64,000 bases of DNA from G965222335 sp965222335 (GTDB lineage Bacteria > Pseudomonadota > Gammaproteobacteria > Pseudomonadales > Halieaceae). Under the pieces are notes generated by a model. It ran no database searches. It saw only the letters and a list, made by a program, of their open reading frames with translations, and was not told the origin of the DNA. A program made the translations under genes and the position numbers. Shown in pieces: positions 1 to 8,900 of this stretch. Every line of letters begins with the position of its first letter. The first letter of the stretch is position 1. Location of the stretch: NCBI GenBank assembly GCA_965222335.1, contig OZ244944.1:1-64000 (forward strand), read 5' to 3'.

Positions 1-213
1 AACCCCCTCCGAAAAGGGACGTACCTGCTGCCACTGCGGCGCCAGGCGCCACTCACCGTCACCGCCGACGAAGCCCCATCGATCACGCTCCGGCAGTGGA
101 TAGAGCGACAGGCCATCTTCCTGCGAGGACCTGCCGCAGGGCTGGGCGATGGCGACGGCAGTCGCCAGCATCAGGCTGCTACACAGAGCCAGGCGCTGTC
201 CGGGAAGGCGCAT
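1..213 (-). CDS. WG-repeat protein, N-terminal part (cut by window edge)
   Basis: Partial gene whose first 71 codons are visible on the minus strand, running off the window at base 1. Residues 1-24 look like a Sec signal peptide (a hydrophobic stretch ending in VAIAQ), so the product is probably exported. Residues 46-70 read WGFVGGDGEW...APQW...PFSEG, which fits the WG (KWG) repeat consensus of W-G-[FY]-[IV]-D...G...PQ[FW]...PFSEG. WG-repeat proteins are poorly characterised surface or periplasmic proteins. The ATG (213-211) overlaps the TGA of the upstream von Willebrand gene (TGATG), so the two are probably translated together. How many repeats follow cannot be seen. Confidence 0.6.
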   Translation of the reverse strand, partial: MRLPGQRLALCSSLMLATAVAIAQPCGRSSQEDGLSLYPLPERDRWGFVGGDGEWRLAPQWQQVRPFSEGV

Positions 214-1538
214 CAGTTAGTCCCCTTTTCCAGGACTTCGATCCGGTCAAACCAGGCAATGGTTTGTTCCGGGCCCATCGTGCCCGCAAACATCGCGGGT
301 GCACCGGCGCTGCGCAGTACCGTGACGGCATCGGTCTCGAGCACCTGCGGTCCTCCCGCCTGCATGCTCCAGCCATTCAGCGTCAATCGCGCCCGGTACT
401 CCCGTCCGGTCCTGGTGAGGCTGAGCGTGGCGCCCTTGTTCTCGAAATCCTCAAGGATCTGGCCCAGGTCGTAGCCACGCACGTCCCCTGCGATTTCCAG
501 TTTGGCTTCGCGCGATGTGCCGCCCGAGACCGCCAGCAGTTTCAGCCACATGTCGTCATTGGAGTTGCCCTGCCGGTATATCTCGGCGGCAATGAAATTG
601 TCCGGATCGGCATAGCGGCCGACCTGGATAATCGCGCGCCGTCCGCCAAGCGCCTGTACCTCGCCCATCTGTGCGGTGAACGTGGCGGCGATCTCCCAGT
701 CGCCGGCCGGCAATTCTGCTTCGCGCCAGAGGAACACATTGGGTTGCTCGGGTTTGCCCATGTAGCCCGCGCGTGCGGTCATGCTCATCAACGCACTTTC
801 CTCGAGAATAAAGCTCGAGGGGTCGCGGTTCAGAACCTCCCAGCTGCCGCCCAGTTCGGCGCGGTCGAAGTCATCGACGTAGAGTGGTCCGGCGGGCACC
901 GGCGCCGGCTCGCGAACCTCCCTGAGGGCATTGTTCAGGCTGTCGGCATTGGAGGCGCTGAGGTACTGTCCCCCGGTAGCGCGCGCCAGGCAGGCCAGCT
1001 GGCCCCCGGAATCCTCGACATCAAAGCCGATGACATGCGCTTTGAGGGTCGTGCCGCGCTGCGCCAGCGATTCCCCCAGGGCACAGAGATCGGCACCGCA
1101 GGTTTCCAGACCGTCGGTCACCACGATCACTGAGGCCGGCGTATCAGTGCTGGCCAGCGTTTTGCTCGCGGCCTCGACGGAGGCGCCGATGGGTGTCTTG
1201 CCGCGGGGCGAGATTGTCGCCATTCGCTCGCGAAAGTACTCGCGATCCAGTGGCGCAGGTGCGGCAAGCGTCTCGATGTCCTGGCAATCAGCCTCGCGGC
1301 GATGCCCATAGGCCATGAGACCAATGTCTCGTCCCTCGGGCCAGTCCGCCAGCATCCCGTTGACGGCGTCGCGCGCGATCTCGATCTTGGGTGTGTCATC
1401 GATTCTGCCCCACATGCTGCCGGAACCGTCCATGATCAGCATGCTGCGCTCACTCGGCTGCGTTTGCGCAGTAGCGGCGATGGGCGTGGTTATCAACGCG
1501 AGGGCAAGTGGGAGGGCTGGGATACCGGATTGTTTCAT
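213..1538 (-). CDS. Exported von Willebrand factor A domain protein
   Basis: A 441-residue protein. I chose the ATG at 1538 because it opens a clear Sec signal peptide (residues 1-25, ending ATAQ); the frame stays open upstream but without signal-like sequence. The VWA domain spans about 32-200 and has a complete MIDAS metal site: D37-G-S39-G-S41, T115 and D142 in a VTDGLETC context, as in TerY/YegL-like or secreted VWA proteins. Cysteines at about 84, 147, 152 and 183 suggest disulphides. The C-terminal half (about 215-441) resembles a concanavalin/LamG-like beta-sandwich ending in WFDRIEVLE, suggesting carbohydrate or surface binding. It is coupled by TGATG to the WG-repeat gene. The partner and biological role are unknown. 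Confidence 0.8.
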   Translation of the reverse strand: MKQSGIPALPLALALITTPIAATAQTQPSERSMLIMDGSGSMWGRIDDTPKIEIARDAVNGMLADWPEGRDIGLMAYGHRREADCQDIETLAAPAPLDREYFRERMATISPRGKTPIGASVEAASKTLASTDTPASVIVVTDGLETCGADLCALGESLAQRGTTLKAHVIGFDVEDSGGQLACLARATGGQYLSASNADSLNNALREVREPAPVPAGPLYVDDFDRAELGGSWEVLNRDPSSFILEESALMSMTARAGYMGKPEQPNVFLWREAELPAGDWEIAATFTAQMGEVQALGGRRAIIQVGRYADPDNFIAAEIYRQGNSNDDMWLKLLAVSGGTSREAKLEIAGDVRGYDLGQILEDFENKGATLSLTRTGREYRARLTLNGWSMQAGGPQVLETDAVTVLRSAGAPAMFAGTMGPEQTIAWFDRIEVLEKGTN

Positions 1539-1672
1539 GCGGCAGCTCCTGTCGTAATCCGGAGCATGCCAGGGGACCCTTGTTGCGTCCTGAAAATGGT
1601 CGTAGACATACCCCATATCAAGTTTCGCCAAATAACCCTGCCCGTTGCTGCGTTGCGGGTCAACCCCGGCGC

Positions 1673-1700
1673 TTACAAGCCTCGCTCCAGGGGTTATACT
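1673..1700 (+). promoter_or_regulatory. Candidate sigma-70 promoter for the amidohydrolase pair
   Basis: TTACAA at 1673-1678 and TATACT at 1695-1700 are separated by 16 bases, in the 292-base divergent interval between the VWA gene and the first amidohydrolase gene. Transcription would start near 1707, giving a leader of about 125 bases before the GTG at 1831. No gene is seen in the interval itself. Confidence 0.5.
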
Positions 1701-1830
1701 GTCGCGGCTGATTGCGCGGGCTCCCTGCAGCCCCCTTTCTCCGGGCCGGCCTGGCCCGTGACCCGGTGTCGGCATCATTCACGCGGCGTGCTGCGCCCCA
1801 GACTCAACCCGCAACAGAAGGTAATCCCAA

Positions 1831-3177
1831 GTGTTCCGAAATTTGCTCAAGCTGGCATTGTTGACCGTGGTCCCGGTCGTCACTGCCGATCCATTTCCAT
1901 CGACTTACGAGCCGCTTGCATCAACTCCGACCCTGATCACGGGTGCTACCGTGTTGACGGGCACTGGCGAGCGCCTGGATGGAGCCAGCGTGTACCTGGC
2001 TGAAGGCAGGATCCAGTGGGTAGGTGAAGGCACGAGCGCGCCGGATGCGCGCGTGATCGATGCCGCGGGCATGTGGCTGACGCCGGGCATCATCGACGTG
2101 CACTCGCATCTGGGCGTTTACCCGAGCCCGGGGGTTAAGGCGCATTCCGATGGTAACGAATCCACGGCGCCTGTTACCGCGGAGGTCTGGGCTGAGCACA
2201 GCGTCTGGCCCCAGGACCCCGGTTTTGTGCGTGCGCTCGCTGGCGGCGTGACCACGCTGCAGGTTCTGCCCGGCTCGGCCAACCTGTTTGGCGGCCGCGG
2301 CGTGACCCTGAAAAACACGCTGGCGCTCAGCTACCAGGGAATGAAGTTTCCCGGCGCACCGCACGGGCTGAAAATGGCCTGCGGCGAGAACCCGAAGCGC
2401 GTTTACGGCGATCGCACACAGGCGCCCTCAACGCGAATGGGGAATGTTGCCGCCTACCGCGAAGCCTGGATTCGGGCACAGCGATATCTGGGGGACTGGG
2501 AGGAGTTCGCGAGTTCGGAAGACGAAGACAAGGAGAAGCCCCAGCGGGACCTGGAGCTGGAGACGCTCGCAGGCGCGCTCAAGGGAGAAATTCTGGTCCA
2601 TATGCACTGTTATCGCGCTGATGAAATGGTCACCATTCTCGACATGGCGGACGAGTTTGGCTATCGCGTGGGCACCTTTCACCATGCTGTAGAGGCCTAC
2701 AAGGTTGCCGACCGGCTGGCAGAGGAGGGCATCTGCGCCGCGCTCTGGGCTGACTGGTGGGGATTCAAGATGGAGGCCTACGACGGGATTATGGAGAATA
2801 TCGCACTGGTTGACCGGCCCGCTGGCAGTTGCGCCGTGGTTCACTCGGACTCCTCGGAGGGTATCCAGCGCCTGAACCAGGAAGCTGCCAAGGCTATGGC
2901 GCGGGGTCAGCGCCTGGGCCTTGATATCCCGCCAGAACGAGCGATTCGCTGGATAACCAGCAACGCGGCCAGGTCCCTCGGCATCAGTGAGGAGACCGGC
3001 GCGATCGCCCCGGGAAAAATGGCCGATGTCGTACTCTGGGATGGCAATCCCTTCAGTGTGTACACGCACGCCGACCGTGTGTTTATCGACGGCGTACTGC
3101 GCTACGACCGCAACGATCCGGCACTGCAGCCGGTCACCGACTTTGAACTGGGTCAGCTGCAGGGGGTGGAACAATGA
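1831..3177 (+). CDS. Exported amidohydrolase (catalytic member of a pair)
   Basis: A 448-residue metal-dependent hydrolase of the amidohydrolase superfamily (COG1228, imidazolonepropionase-like). The start is a GTG with a GAAGG Shine-Dalgarno-like sequence upstream and opens a signal peptide (residues 1-19). The metal ligands expected of the fold are present: H91-S-H93 in the IIDVHSHLG segment, H257/H259 in LVHMH, H284/H285 in GTFHH, and D340 in VVHSDSSEG. A C-terminal GxIAPGKMADVVLW segment closes the composite beta-sandwich. Likely activities are a periplasmic dipeptidase or a cyclic amide hydrolase; the substrate cannot be read. It overlaps the next gene by ATGA, and that gene encodes a related protein without the metal site. 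Confidence 0.85.
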   Translation: MFRNLLKLALLTVVPVVTADPFPSTYEPLASTPTLITGATVLTGTGERLDGASVYLAEGRIQWVGEGTSAPDARVIDAAGMWLTPGIIDVHSHLGVYPSPGVKAHSDGNESTAPVTAEVWAEHSVWPQDPGFVRALAGGVTTLQVLPGSANLFGGRGVTLKNTLALSYQGMKFPGAPHGLKMACGENPKRVYGDRTQAPSTRMGNVAAYREAWIRAQRYLGDWEEFASSEDEDKEKPQRDLELETLAGALKGEILVHMHCYRADEMVTILDMADEFGYRVGTFHHAVEAYKVADRLAEEGICAALWADWWGFKMEAYDGIMENIALVDRPAGSCAVVHSDSSEGIQRLNQEAAKAMARGQRLGLDIPPERAIRWITSNAARSLGISEETGAIAPGKMADVVLWDGNPFSVYTHADRVFIDGVLRYDRNDPALQPVTDFELGQLQGVEQ

Positions 3178-4418
3178 AGCGCTATATGATTCTGCTCATT
3201 GTCGCGCTGCTCCCGCCGCTTGCCGGCGCCCAGGACCTGCTGGTGAAGAATGCCAGCATTCACACCGTAGACGAGAACCATGCCCTCATCGAAGGCGATG
3301 TGCTGGTCACGGAAGGCGTCATCCGGGAAATCGGCCATGATCTGTCGGGCCCCGCCGGGGTGCCCGTGATCAACGCCGCGGGTCGTCCGCTCACGCCCGC
3401 GCTGTTCGCCGGTGTCACCGCCATGGGTCTGGCGGATGTGGGGGCTGTTGCCAGTTCCGTGGACAGCTATTTGAGTGAGCTTTACACGGGTCTCATGCAC
3501 CCGGAATTCGACGTGCGCACCGCATACAACCCCAACTCCTCGGTGGTGCCGGTAGCCCGGGTTGAGGGATTTGGCTTCGCCCTGCTGTCGGCCCGCACCG
3601 GGGACCGCTCTTTCGCTGGCAGCGGCGGAATTGTGCGCCTCGACGGCGGCTACGACAGCCACGAGGGGGGGCGCGTGGTCTTTCTTGACCTGACGGGGAC
3701 CAGCGCCGCATTTGTGGGTGGCTCCCGCGCCGCCCACTGGATGCTGCTGCGCCAGGCATTCGCGGAAATGGATCGAAAGAATCCGCAGGAGCTCAAGCTG
3801 ATTACGAGCGCCGGCCAACGTGCCCTGCGCGAGGCGAGGGAAGACGGCGTTTTCGTCGTTCGCGTGCACCGTGCCAGCGACATCCTGCAGCTCCTGCAGT
3901 TTGCCGCGGAAGAAGAGCTCCGTGTGGTCATCCAGGGAGGACGCGAAGCCTGGATGGTTGCCGAGCAGCTGGCCGAGGCCGGGGTGCCGGTGGTGATCAA
4001 TTCCCTGGACAACCTGCCCGCAGATTTCGATTCCCTCGGTGCCCGTCTGGACAATGCCGCGCTTTTGCATGCCGCGGGTGTGCCGGTCATGTTCAGTGAA
4101 GACCGGGCGACCAATGCGCGCAAGGCGCGACAGTTGGCCGGTAGTGCCGTGGCCCACGGTATGCCAAAGCAGGCGGCGCTGGCTGCCATGACGCGCATCC
4201 CTGCAGATGTATTCGGTGCCTCGCCGAGGGTGATCGAGGAGGGTGCGCGGGCGGACCTGGTGCTCTGGAGTGGTGACCCGCTGGAGGTGACGAGCTTCGC
4301 GGACCAGGTGGTCCTCGGCGGCGTGCCGGATCCGATGATCAGTCGCCAGACGCGCTTGCGCGACCGCTACTTTGTCGCGCCAGACGAGCTGGGCCGGGCC
4401 TACACCGGCATCCAGTGA
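3174..4418 (+). CDS. Amidohydrolase-like protein lacking the metal site
   Basis: A 414-residue homologue of the preceding gene, with its own signal peptide (1-19, ending LAGAQ). The fold landmarks align: LTPALFAGVTAMG against LTPGIIDVHSHLG, and EEGARADLVLWSGDPLEV at the C-terminus. The ligands do not: the HxH histidines become V81 and A83, the first His of VHMH becomes Arg, HH of GTFHH becomes QG or GG, and the catalytic Asp is Glu. One histidine (VRVH) remains. I infer a non-catalytic or altered partner of the upstream enzyme, perhaps forming a heterodimer. The ATGA overlap supports equal synthesis. Homologous tandem amidohydrolase pairs exist in other marine gammaproteobacteria (from memory). 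Confidence 0.8.
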   Translation: MKRYMILLIVALLPPLAGAQDLLVKNASIHTVDENHALIEGDVLVTEGVIREIGHDLSGPAGVPVINAAGRPLTPALFAGVTAMGLADVGAVASSVDSYLSELYTGLMHPEFDVRTAYNPNSSVVPVARVEGFGFALLSARTGDRSFAGSGGIVRLDGGYDSHEGGRVVFLDLTGTSAAFVGGSRAAHWMLLRQAFAEMDRKNPQELKLITSAGQRALREAREDGVFVVRVHRASDILQLLQFAAEEELRVVIQGGREAWMVAEQLAEAGVPVVINSLDNLPADFDSLGARLDNAALLHAAGVPVMFSEDRATNARKARQLAGSAVAHGMPKQAALAAMTRIPADVFGASPRVIEEGARADLVLWSGDPLEVTSFADQVVLGGVPDPMISRQTRLRDRYFVAPDELGRAYTGIQ

Positions 4419-4451
4419 AGCCTGGCTCGCTCTCCCGCGGCTCGGGTCTGG

Positions 4452-4480
4452 TTGTGTTGCCGCGCAGGATAGGACATTAT
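4452..4480 (+). promoter_or_regulatory. Candidate promoter for the lipoprotein gene
   Basis: TTGTGT at 4452-4457 and CATTAT at 4475-4480 are spaced by 17 bases. A purine-rich ribosome site (GAGGAAATGAG) follows before the ATG at 4510. Both hexamers are only moderate matches. Confidence 0.35.
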
Positions 4481-4509
4481 TTATGCGTTGAGGAAATGAG
4501 ATAGTAGCC

Positions 4510-5529
4510 ATGCGCGGTGCGAGCAAGCTTGTCACTTCACTCCTGGTGTTGGGCCTCACCGCCTGCAAAATTTCTATCACCGTACCGGAGGGTGGGTCGG
4601 TCAGTAACGAATCTGGCGCCTTTGTCTGCAACGCCGGGGCGACCTGCGAAGTGGAGGTGGTTGACCTGTTCTTCGACGAAACATTCGTTGCACAGCCTGC
4701 CGATGGCTACCGGTTCCGCCAGTGGCGCCGGCAGGATCGCGGTCTTTGCGGTGGCTCCAGTGCTGCATGTCGGCTTTTCACCTCAGGTTTTGCGGGCAAC
4801 CCCGCCTTGCTCGCGTTCCTCGATCGCGATGATGTGTTCTTTCTGGACCCCGAGTTCGAGTCGACCGATTCGGGCAGCTTGGGATCGGAGCCGCTCAGAA
4901 CATGCTTCGACGCCGATTTCTTCAGGCAAGGGGCGAGGTTCATTTCCGAATATCGCCGGCCAGGCATTGGCGGGGGCGATTTTATCGCTGAGTTTGACCA
5001 GCAGATACAGGGCCAGGGTGTTTTCAACGGCTCAGCTGCGACCCGCATGCTGCTGGACCAGCGCAGTGAAGGCCAATTGTTGGCGAATAACGTGACCTGG
5101 TTTTCCATTGATGTTGGAGCGCGACGGTTGCGTTACTACGGTAGCGAGGCGACAACGGTACAGCCCCCCGTGACCTCTGCCACGATCACACTCTCTCCGT
5201 TCAAGCTGAACCGCTGGGATCTCCAGGCGGGTCAAAGCTTTCGTCAGACCTATACATCCAGATTCGAGGATGGCAGGGGCTCCAGTACCACCGAGACCCA
5301 TGTTTTGACCACGACCTATCTGGGCACGGAAAGCATCACGGTTCCCGCTGGCACCTACAAAGCCTGCAAAATCAGGGAAGACGATGTGGTCACTCCCTCA
5401 TCTGGCGTTCCCGAGCGCACCACGGAAACGCAGTGGTACAAGACCGGAAGCGGCATTCTGCTGAAAGCTGTATCCGACTCTTCCAGCCAGGAATTCCTGC
5501 GCGGAACGCTCAACGGCGTAGCTCAGTAG
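4510..5529 (+). CDS. Cysteine-rich outer-membrane or periplasmic lipoprotein
   Basis: A 339-residue protein of unknown function. The N-terminus (LLVLGLTAC) is a lipobox, with C19 the lipidated residue. Residues about 21-80 resemble a divergent bacterial InlB-type B-repeat: VPEGGSVS, a Cys-bounded segment (CNAGATC), then QPADGYRFRQW, followed by further paired cysteines (GLCGGSSAAC). The remainder is beta-rich and ends with a WYKTGSGILLK strand like those in lipoproteins that measure or anchor cell-surface polymers. It has its own candidate promoter and no obvious operon partner. I do not recognise a defined family beyond the N-terminal repeat. Confidence 0.7.
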   Translation: MRGASKLVTSLLVLGLTACKISITVPEGGSVSNESGAFVCNAGATCEVEVVDLFFDETFVAQPADGYRFRQWRRQDRGLCGGSSAACRLFTSGFAGNPALLAFLDRDDVFFLDPEFESTDSGSLGSEPLRTCFDADFFRQGARFISEYRRPGIGGGDFIAEFDQQIQGQGVFNGSAATRMLLDQRSEGQLLANNVTWFSIDVGARRLRYYGSEATTVQPPVTSATITLSPFKLNRWDLQAGQSFRQTYTSRFEDGRGSSTTETHVLTTTYLGTESITVPAGTYKACKIREDDVVTPSSGVPERTTETQWYKTGSGILLKAVSDSSSQEFLRGTLNGVAQ

Positions 5530-5568
5530 GCGCGCTGCCCGCAGGATTTCGGCGCGCTTAGCCAACGC

Positions 5569-5596
5569 TTTCCTACCCAGCTACAGGCGCTATACT
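5569..5596 (+). promoter_or_regulatory. Candidate promoter for the DUF885-MATE operon
   Basis: TATACT at 5591-5596 is a good -10 element; TTTCCT at 5569-5574 is a weak -35 at a spacing of 16. The interval 5530-5718 holds no gene. The octamer GTGCGCCC is directly repeated just downstream of the -10. Confidence 0.4.
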
Positions 5597-5718
5597 GTGC
5601 GCCCATATCGGGCGGTGCGCCCGCAATTCTCGTACTCAGCCCAAGACATTACCCGGTCTCACCAGCCAGATGGGAGTGGGTCGCGCGACTATTGCCTTGA
5701 AGCTCTAACGGAGGGTCA

Positions 5719-7524
5719 ATGAAATTTGCACAAACACTGTTGCTGGCATCGATAGTGACGTTAAGCCAGCAGAGTCACGGTACCGAGTCCAATGAAAGCG
5801 AGCGTCTCAACGCTTGGCTGGATGCTCGCTATGAAGAGGAACTGGCCTTCAGCCCAATGGCCCAGACTGACCTGGGGCGGCGGCAGCAGTACGACCAGAT
5901 CGATGACTACAGTATTGCCGGAAGTCGATCCCAAACGCAGTGGCTACTCGGAACCGCGAGGGAATTGCGCCAGACCTTCGACTACGCGGCGCTGGATGAG
6001 GAGGCCAGGGTTTCCTATGACTACTGGCTGTACCGGGCAGAATTTGCCCAGGCCGATGCACGCTGGCGCCTGCACGATTACGTCCTCGATCAACAGGGCA
6101 GCACACATACCGCCTTGCCCCAGTTCCTGCTGAGCAAGCACGCGGTCTCCAGCGTGCAGGATATGCGCGACTACATCAGCCGCCTGTATGGCATCGCCCG
6201 GGCGATTGATCAGTTGCTGGGGCGCGCGCAGCTCGCTGCCAGGGCCGACATTCGCGCGCCACGCTTTGCCTACGATACGGTTATGGATCAGGCGCGTGAC
6301 GTGATTAGCGGCGCACCGTTTACCGAGGGTGACAGTTCCCCGTTGTGGGCGGATATCCTGGACAAGTCCGGGGCCCTGGCTACCTCAGGCCTGGCCGATG
6401 AGGAACAAGTGGCTGGCCTGCGCAAAGAGGCGCGTGTCGCGCTGCAGCAAGCAGTGCAGCCCGCCTATCAGCGTCTGATTGAATGGTACAGCCAGGATCG
6501 CGAGCACACCGATGCGGCGGCACAGGGGGTGCACAGCCTCCCGGACGGGGAGGGGTACTACGCGCACCGGCTGCGCGAGTTCACCACCACGGATCTCGAT
6601 GCCGAGACGATCCATGCGCTGGGCCTTGAGGAAGTGGCGCGCATCCGCACGGAAATGGAGGCAATCAAGGAGGCGGTCGGGTTCAACGGTTCACTGCAGG
6701 ATTTTTTCGAGTTCGTGCGTGACGACCCGCAGTTCTACTACCCGGACACCGATGCCGGTCGCAAAGCGTTTATCGAAGAGACCCGTCAATATCTGGCCGA
6801 GATCGAGGACCGGCTGCCGGCGTACTTTGGCATCCTGCCCGAGTCTACGCTCGAGGTCCGGCGAGTGGAGCCCTTTCGAGAGCGCGATGGGGCTGCCGCG
6901 TTTTACCGGGTAGGCACTGTCGATGGCTCCCGTCCGGGCGTGTATTACCTGCACCTGTCAGATATGGACGCCAAGAACCGTACAGATCTGCAGACCACCG
7001 CTTATCACGAGGGCAGCCCCGGGCATCACATGCAGCTGTCTATCGCCCTGGAAAACAGGGCGCTGCCCCTGTTTCGTACCCGCGAGTGGTACTCCGCCTA
7101 CGGTGAGGGCTGGGCCCTGTATGCCGAGTACCTGGCCTGGGAGATGGGGCTGTTTGACAATCCTTACTATGATTTTGGCCGCCTCGGTGCGGAAATGTTT
7201 CGCGCCATCCGCCTGGTGGTTGACACCGGGCTGCATGCGAAGGGCTGGTCAGAAGAGCAGGCTGTCCAGTATATGCTGGACAATTCCGCGATTCCCGAGA
7301 CATCGGTGCGTTCCGAGATCAGGCGCTACCTGGTGTGGCCCGGCCAGGCGACTTCCTACAAGGTCGGCATGCTTAAAATCCTCGAACTTCGCGAGCGTGC
7401 CTCCCGCGCACTGGGGGATGACTTCGATATCCGCGCGTTCCACGATCTGCTGCTGGCCGGCGGCGCACTACCACTGGCGCTGCTGGAGCGCCGCGTGGAT
7501 GCCTGGGTAAGTGCGCAGCGCTGA
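5719..7524 (+). CDS. DUF885 family exported peptidase-like protein
   Basis: A 601-residue protein of the DUF885 family, distantly related to M2/M3-type zinc peptidases. The N-terminus (residues 1-21) is a Sec signal peptide, and GGAGGG sits at a good distance before the ATG. The family's zinc-binding core is intact: H430-E431-G-S-P-G-H436-H437, followed by a second helix with SAYGEGWALYAEY supplying the downstream acidic ligand (about E461). It probably acts in the periplasm on peptides, or as a lipoprotein-free peptidase. Its stop overlaps the start of a MATE transporter gene (TGATG), so the two are co-translated; whether they share a substrate is unknown. Confidence 0.85.
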   Translation: MKFAQTLLLASIVTLSQQSHGTESNESERLNAWLDARYEEELAFSPMAQTDLGRRQQYDQIDDYSIAGSRSQTQWLLGTARELRQTFDYAALDEEARVSYDYWLYRAEFAQADARWRLHDYVLDQQGSTHTALPQFLLSKHAVSSVQDMRDYISRLYGIARAIDQLLGRAQLAARADIRAPRFAYDTVMDQARDVISGAPFTEGDSSPLWADILDKSGALATSGLADEEQVAGLRKEARVALQQAVQPAYQRLIEWYSQDREHTDAAAQGVHSLPDGEGYYAHRLREFTTTDLDAETIHALGLEEVARIRTEMEAIKEAVGFNGSLQDFFEFVRDDPQFYYPDTDAGRKAFIEETRQYLAEIEDRLPAYFGILPESTLEVRRVEPFRERDGAAAFYRVGTVDGSRPGVYYLHLSDMDAKNRTDLQTTAYHEGSPGHHMQLSIALENRALPLFRTREWYSAYGEGWALYAEYLAWEMGLFDNPYYDFGRLGAEMFRAIRLVVDTGLHAKGWSEEQAVQYMLDNSAIPETSVRSEIRRYLVWPGQATSYKVGMLKILELRERASRALGDDFDIRAFHDLLLAGGALPLALLERRVDAWVSAQR

Positions 7525-8888
7525 TGGCATTTTCCCGCGTCACATTGCAGGAACTGTTCCGCCTCGCGCTGCCGATGGTGGTGTCGCAGAGCGCCTTCGC
7601 CCTGATGGTGTTCACCGATCGCCTGTTCATGTCGCAGATCGACGCGGTACACATCGCCGCCGCCCTCGGCGGCGGGGTCACCTTCTTTGTGACCATATCC
7701 TTTTTTATGGGCGTGATCGCCTACGCCACGGCGCTGGTGGCCCAATACCTCGGGTCCGGGCAGTTGCATCGCTGCCCGCGGGTGGTCACCCAGGGTGTGC
7801 TCATTGCGCTCGCCTGCCAGCCGGTGCTGGTCCTGGTCGCCTGGTTTGGCGGCCAGCTGTTTACCCTGATGGACCACGCCCCCGAGCAGGTGGCGCTGGA
7901 ACGCCAGTATTACTACGTACTGATGGCCGGTTCTTTCCTGGCGCTGTGCAAGACTTCTATCGCCGGTTACTTTTCCGGTATCGCCCGCACCCGCGTGGTG
8001 ATGATCAGCGATGTCTGCGGCGTTCTGGTCAATATTCCCCTGAGCTACGCCCTGATTTTCGGTGCTGCCGGCATGCCCGAGTTGGGGATCGCCGGCGCCG
8101 CGCTGGGAACGGTGATTGCCACTGCATTTACCATCGGCGTCTACGCCGTGTTCTACTGGAACCCGGTACACCGGCAGCGCTTCCGGGTCGCGGACTCTTT
8201 CCGCTTCGACGCCGCAATACTCAGGCGCTACATTCGCCTGGGGCTGCCCTCGGGCTTCGAGCTGTTCGTCGGCGCCGCCACGTTCAACCTGTTCCTGTTG
8301 CTGTTCCAGTCCTACGGCATCACCGAGGGGGCGGCGATGGCGATCGTGTTCAACTGGGACATGCTGAATTTTGTGCCACTGGTGGGGTTCAATATCGCGG
8401 TGACCAGCCTGATTGGTCGCTACGTGGGCGCCGGTGACATGACCCGCACCAATGAGGTAATCAGCGCCGGCTTTCTCCTGGCGATGGGCTACTCCCTGCT
8501 GCTCGGGATCTGTTTCGTTCTGTTCCGCGAGCCACTGATCAACGTCTTTGCCACACCCACCGGCGATTTCGCGGCGATCACCGAGCTCGGCAGCAGGATG
8601 ATGATTGGCCTTGCGACCTACGTGCTCGCCGACGCGGCGATCCTGATTTCCTCGGGTGTGCTGCGCGGGGCCGGGGATACGCGCTGGCTGATGAATACCT
8701 CCATGCTGGTACATACCCTGATGCTGATATCCCAGGTGCTGATGATCAAGGTGCTGGACGTCGGGCCGCTGGCGAGCTGGTGGGGCTTCGTGGTGATGCT
8801 GCTCTCACTGGCGCTGATCTATGTGACCCGACTGCTGGGGAACACCTGGCGGCATCCGCGGCGCCTGGCGCGTGTCATGGCGGACTAG
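7524..8888 (+). CDS. MATE family efflux transporter
   Basis: A 454-residue inner-membrane protein with about twelve hydrophobic segments in two similar halves, characteristic of multidrug and toxic compound extrusion (MATE) antiporters of the NorM/DinF type. The N-terminal LFRLALPMVVSQSA motif and the second-half segment with GVLRGAGDTR are typical. It exports organic cations or metabolites in exchange for sodium or protons. Its ATG overlaps the TGA of the DUF885 gene. The C-terminus (NTWRHPRRLARVMAD) is short and basic. The substrate is unknown. Confidence 0.88.
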   Translation: MAFSRVTLQELFRLALPMVVSQSAFALMVFTDRLFMSQIDAVHIAAALGGGVTFFVTISFFMGVIAYATALVAQYLGSGQLHRCPRVVTQGVLIALACQPVLVLVAWFGGQLFTLMDHAPEQVALERQYYYVLMAGSFLALCKTSIAGYFSGIARTRVVMISDVCGVLVNIPLSYALIFGAAGMPELGIAGAALGTVIATAFTIGVYAVFYWNPVHRQRFRVADSFRFDAAILRRYIRLGLPSGFELFVGAATFNLFLLLFQSYGITEGAAMAIVFNWDMLNFVPLVGFNIAVTSLIGRYVGAGDMTRTNEVISAGFLLAMGYSLLLGICFVLFREPLINVFATPTGDFAAITELGSRMMIGLATYVLADAAILISSGVLRGAGDTRWLMNTSMLVHTLMLISQVLMIKVLDVGPLASWWGFVVMLLSLALIYVTRLLGNTWRHPRRLARVMAD

Positions 8889-8900
8889 GTCAGTGACGCG

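Noticed and set aside
3153..4631. A minus-strand frame of about 490 codons opposite the second amidohydrolase
   Set aside because: The plus-strand frame has a signal peptide and homology to its neighbour; the antisense has none.
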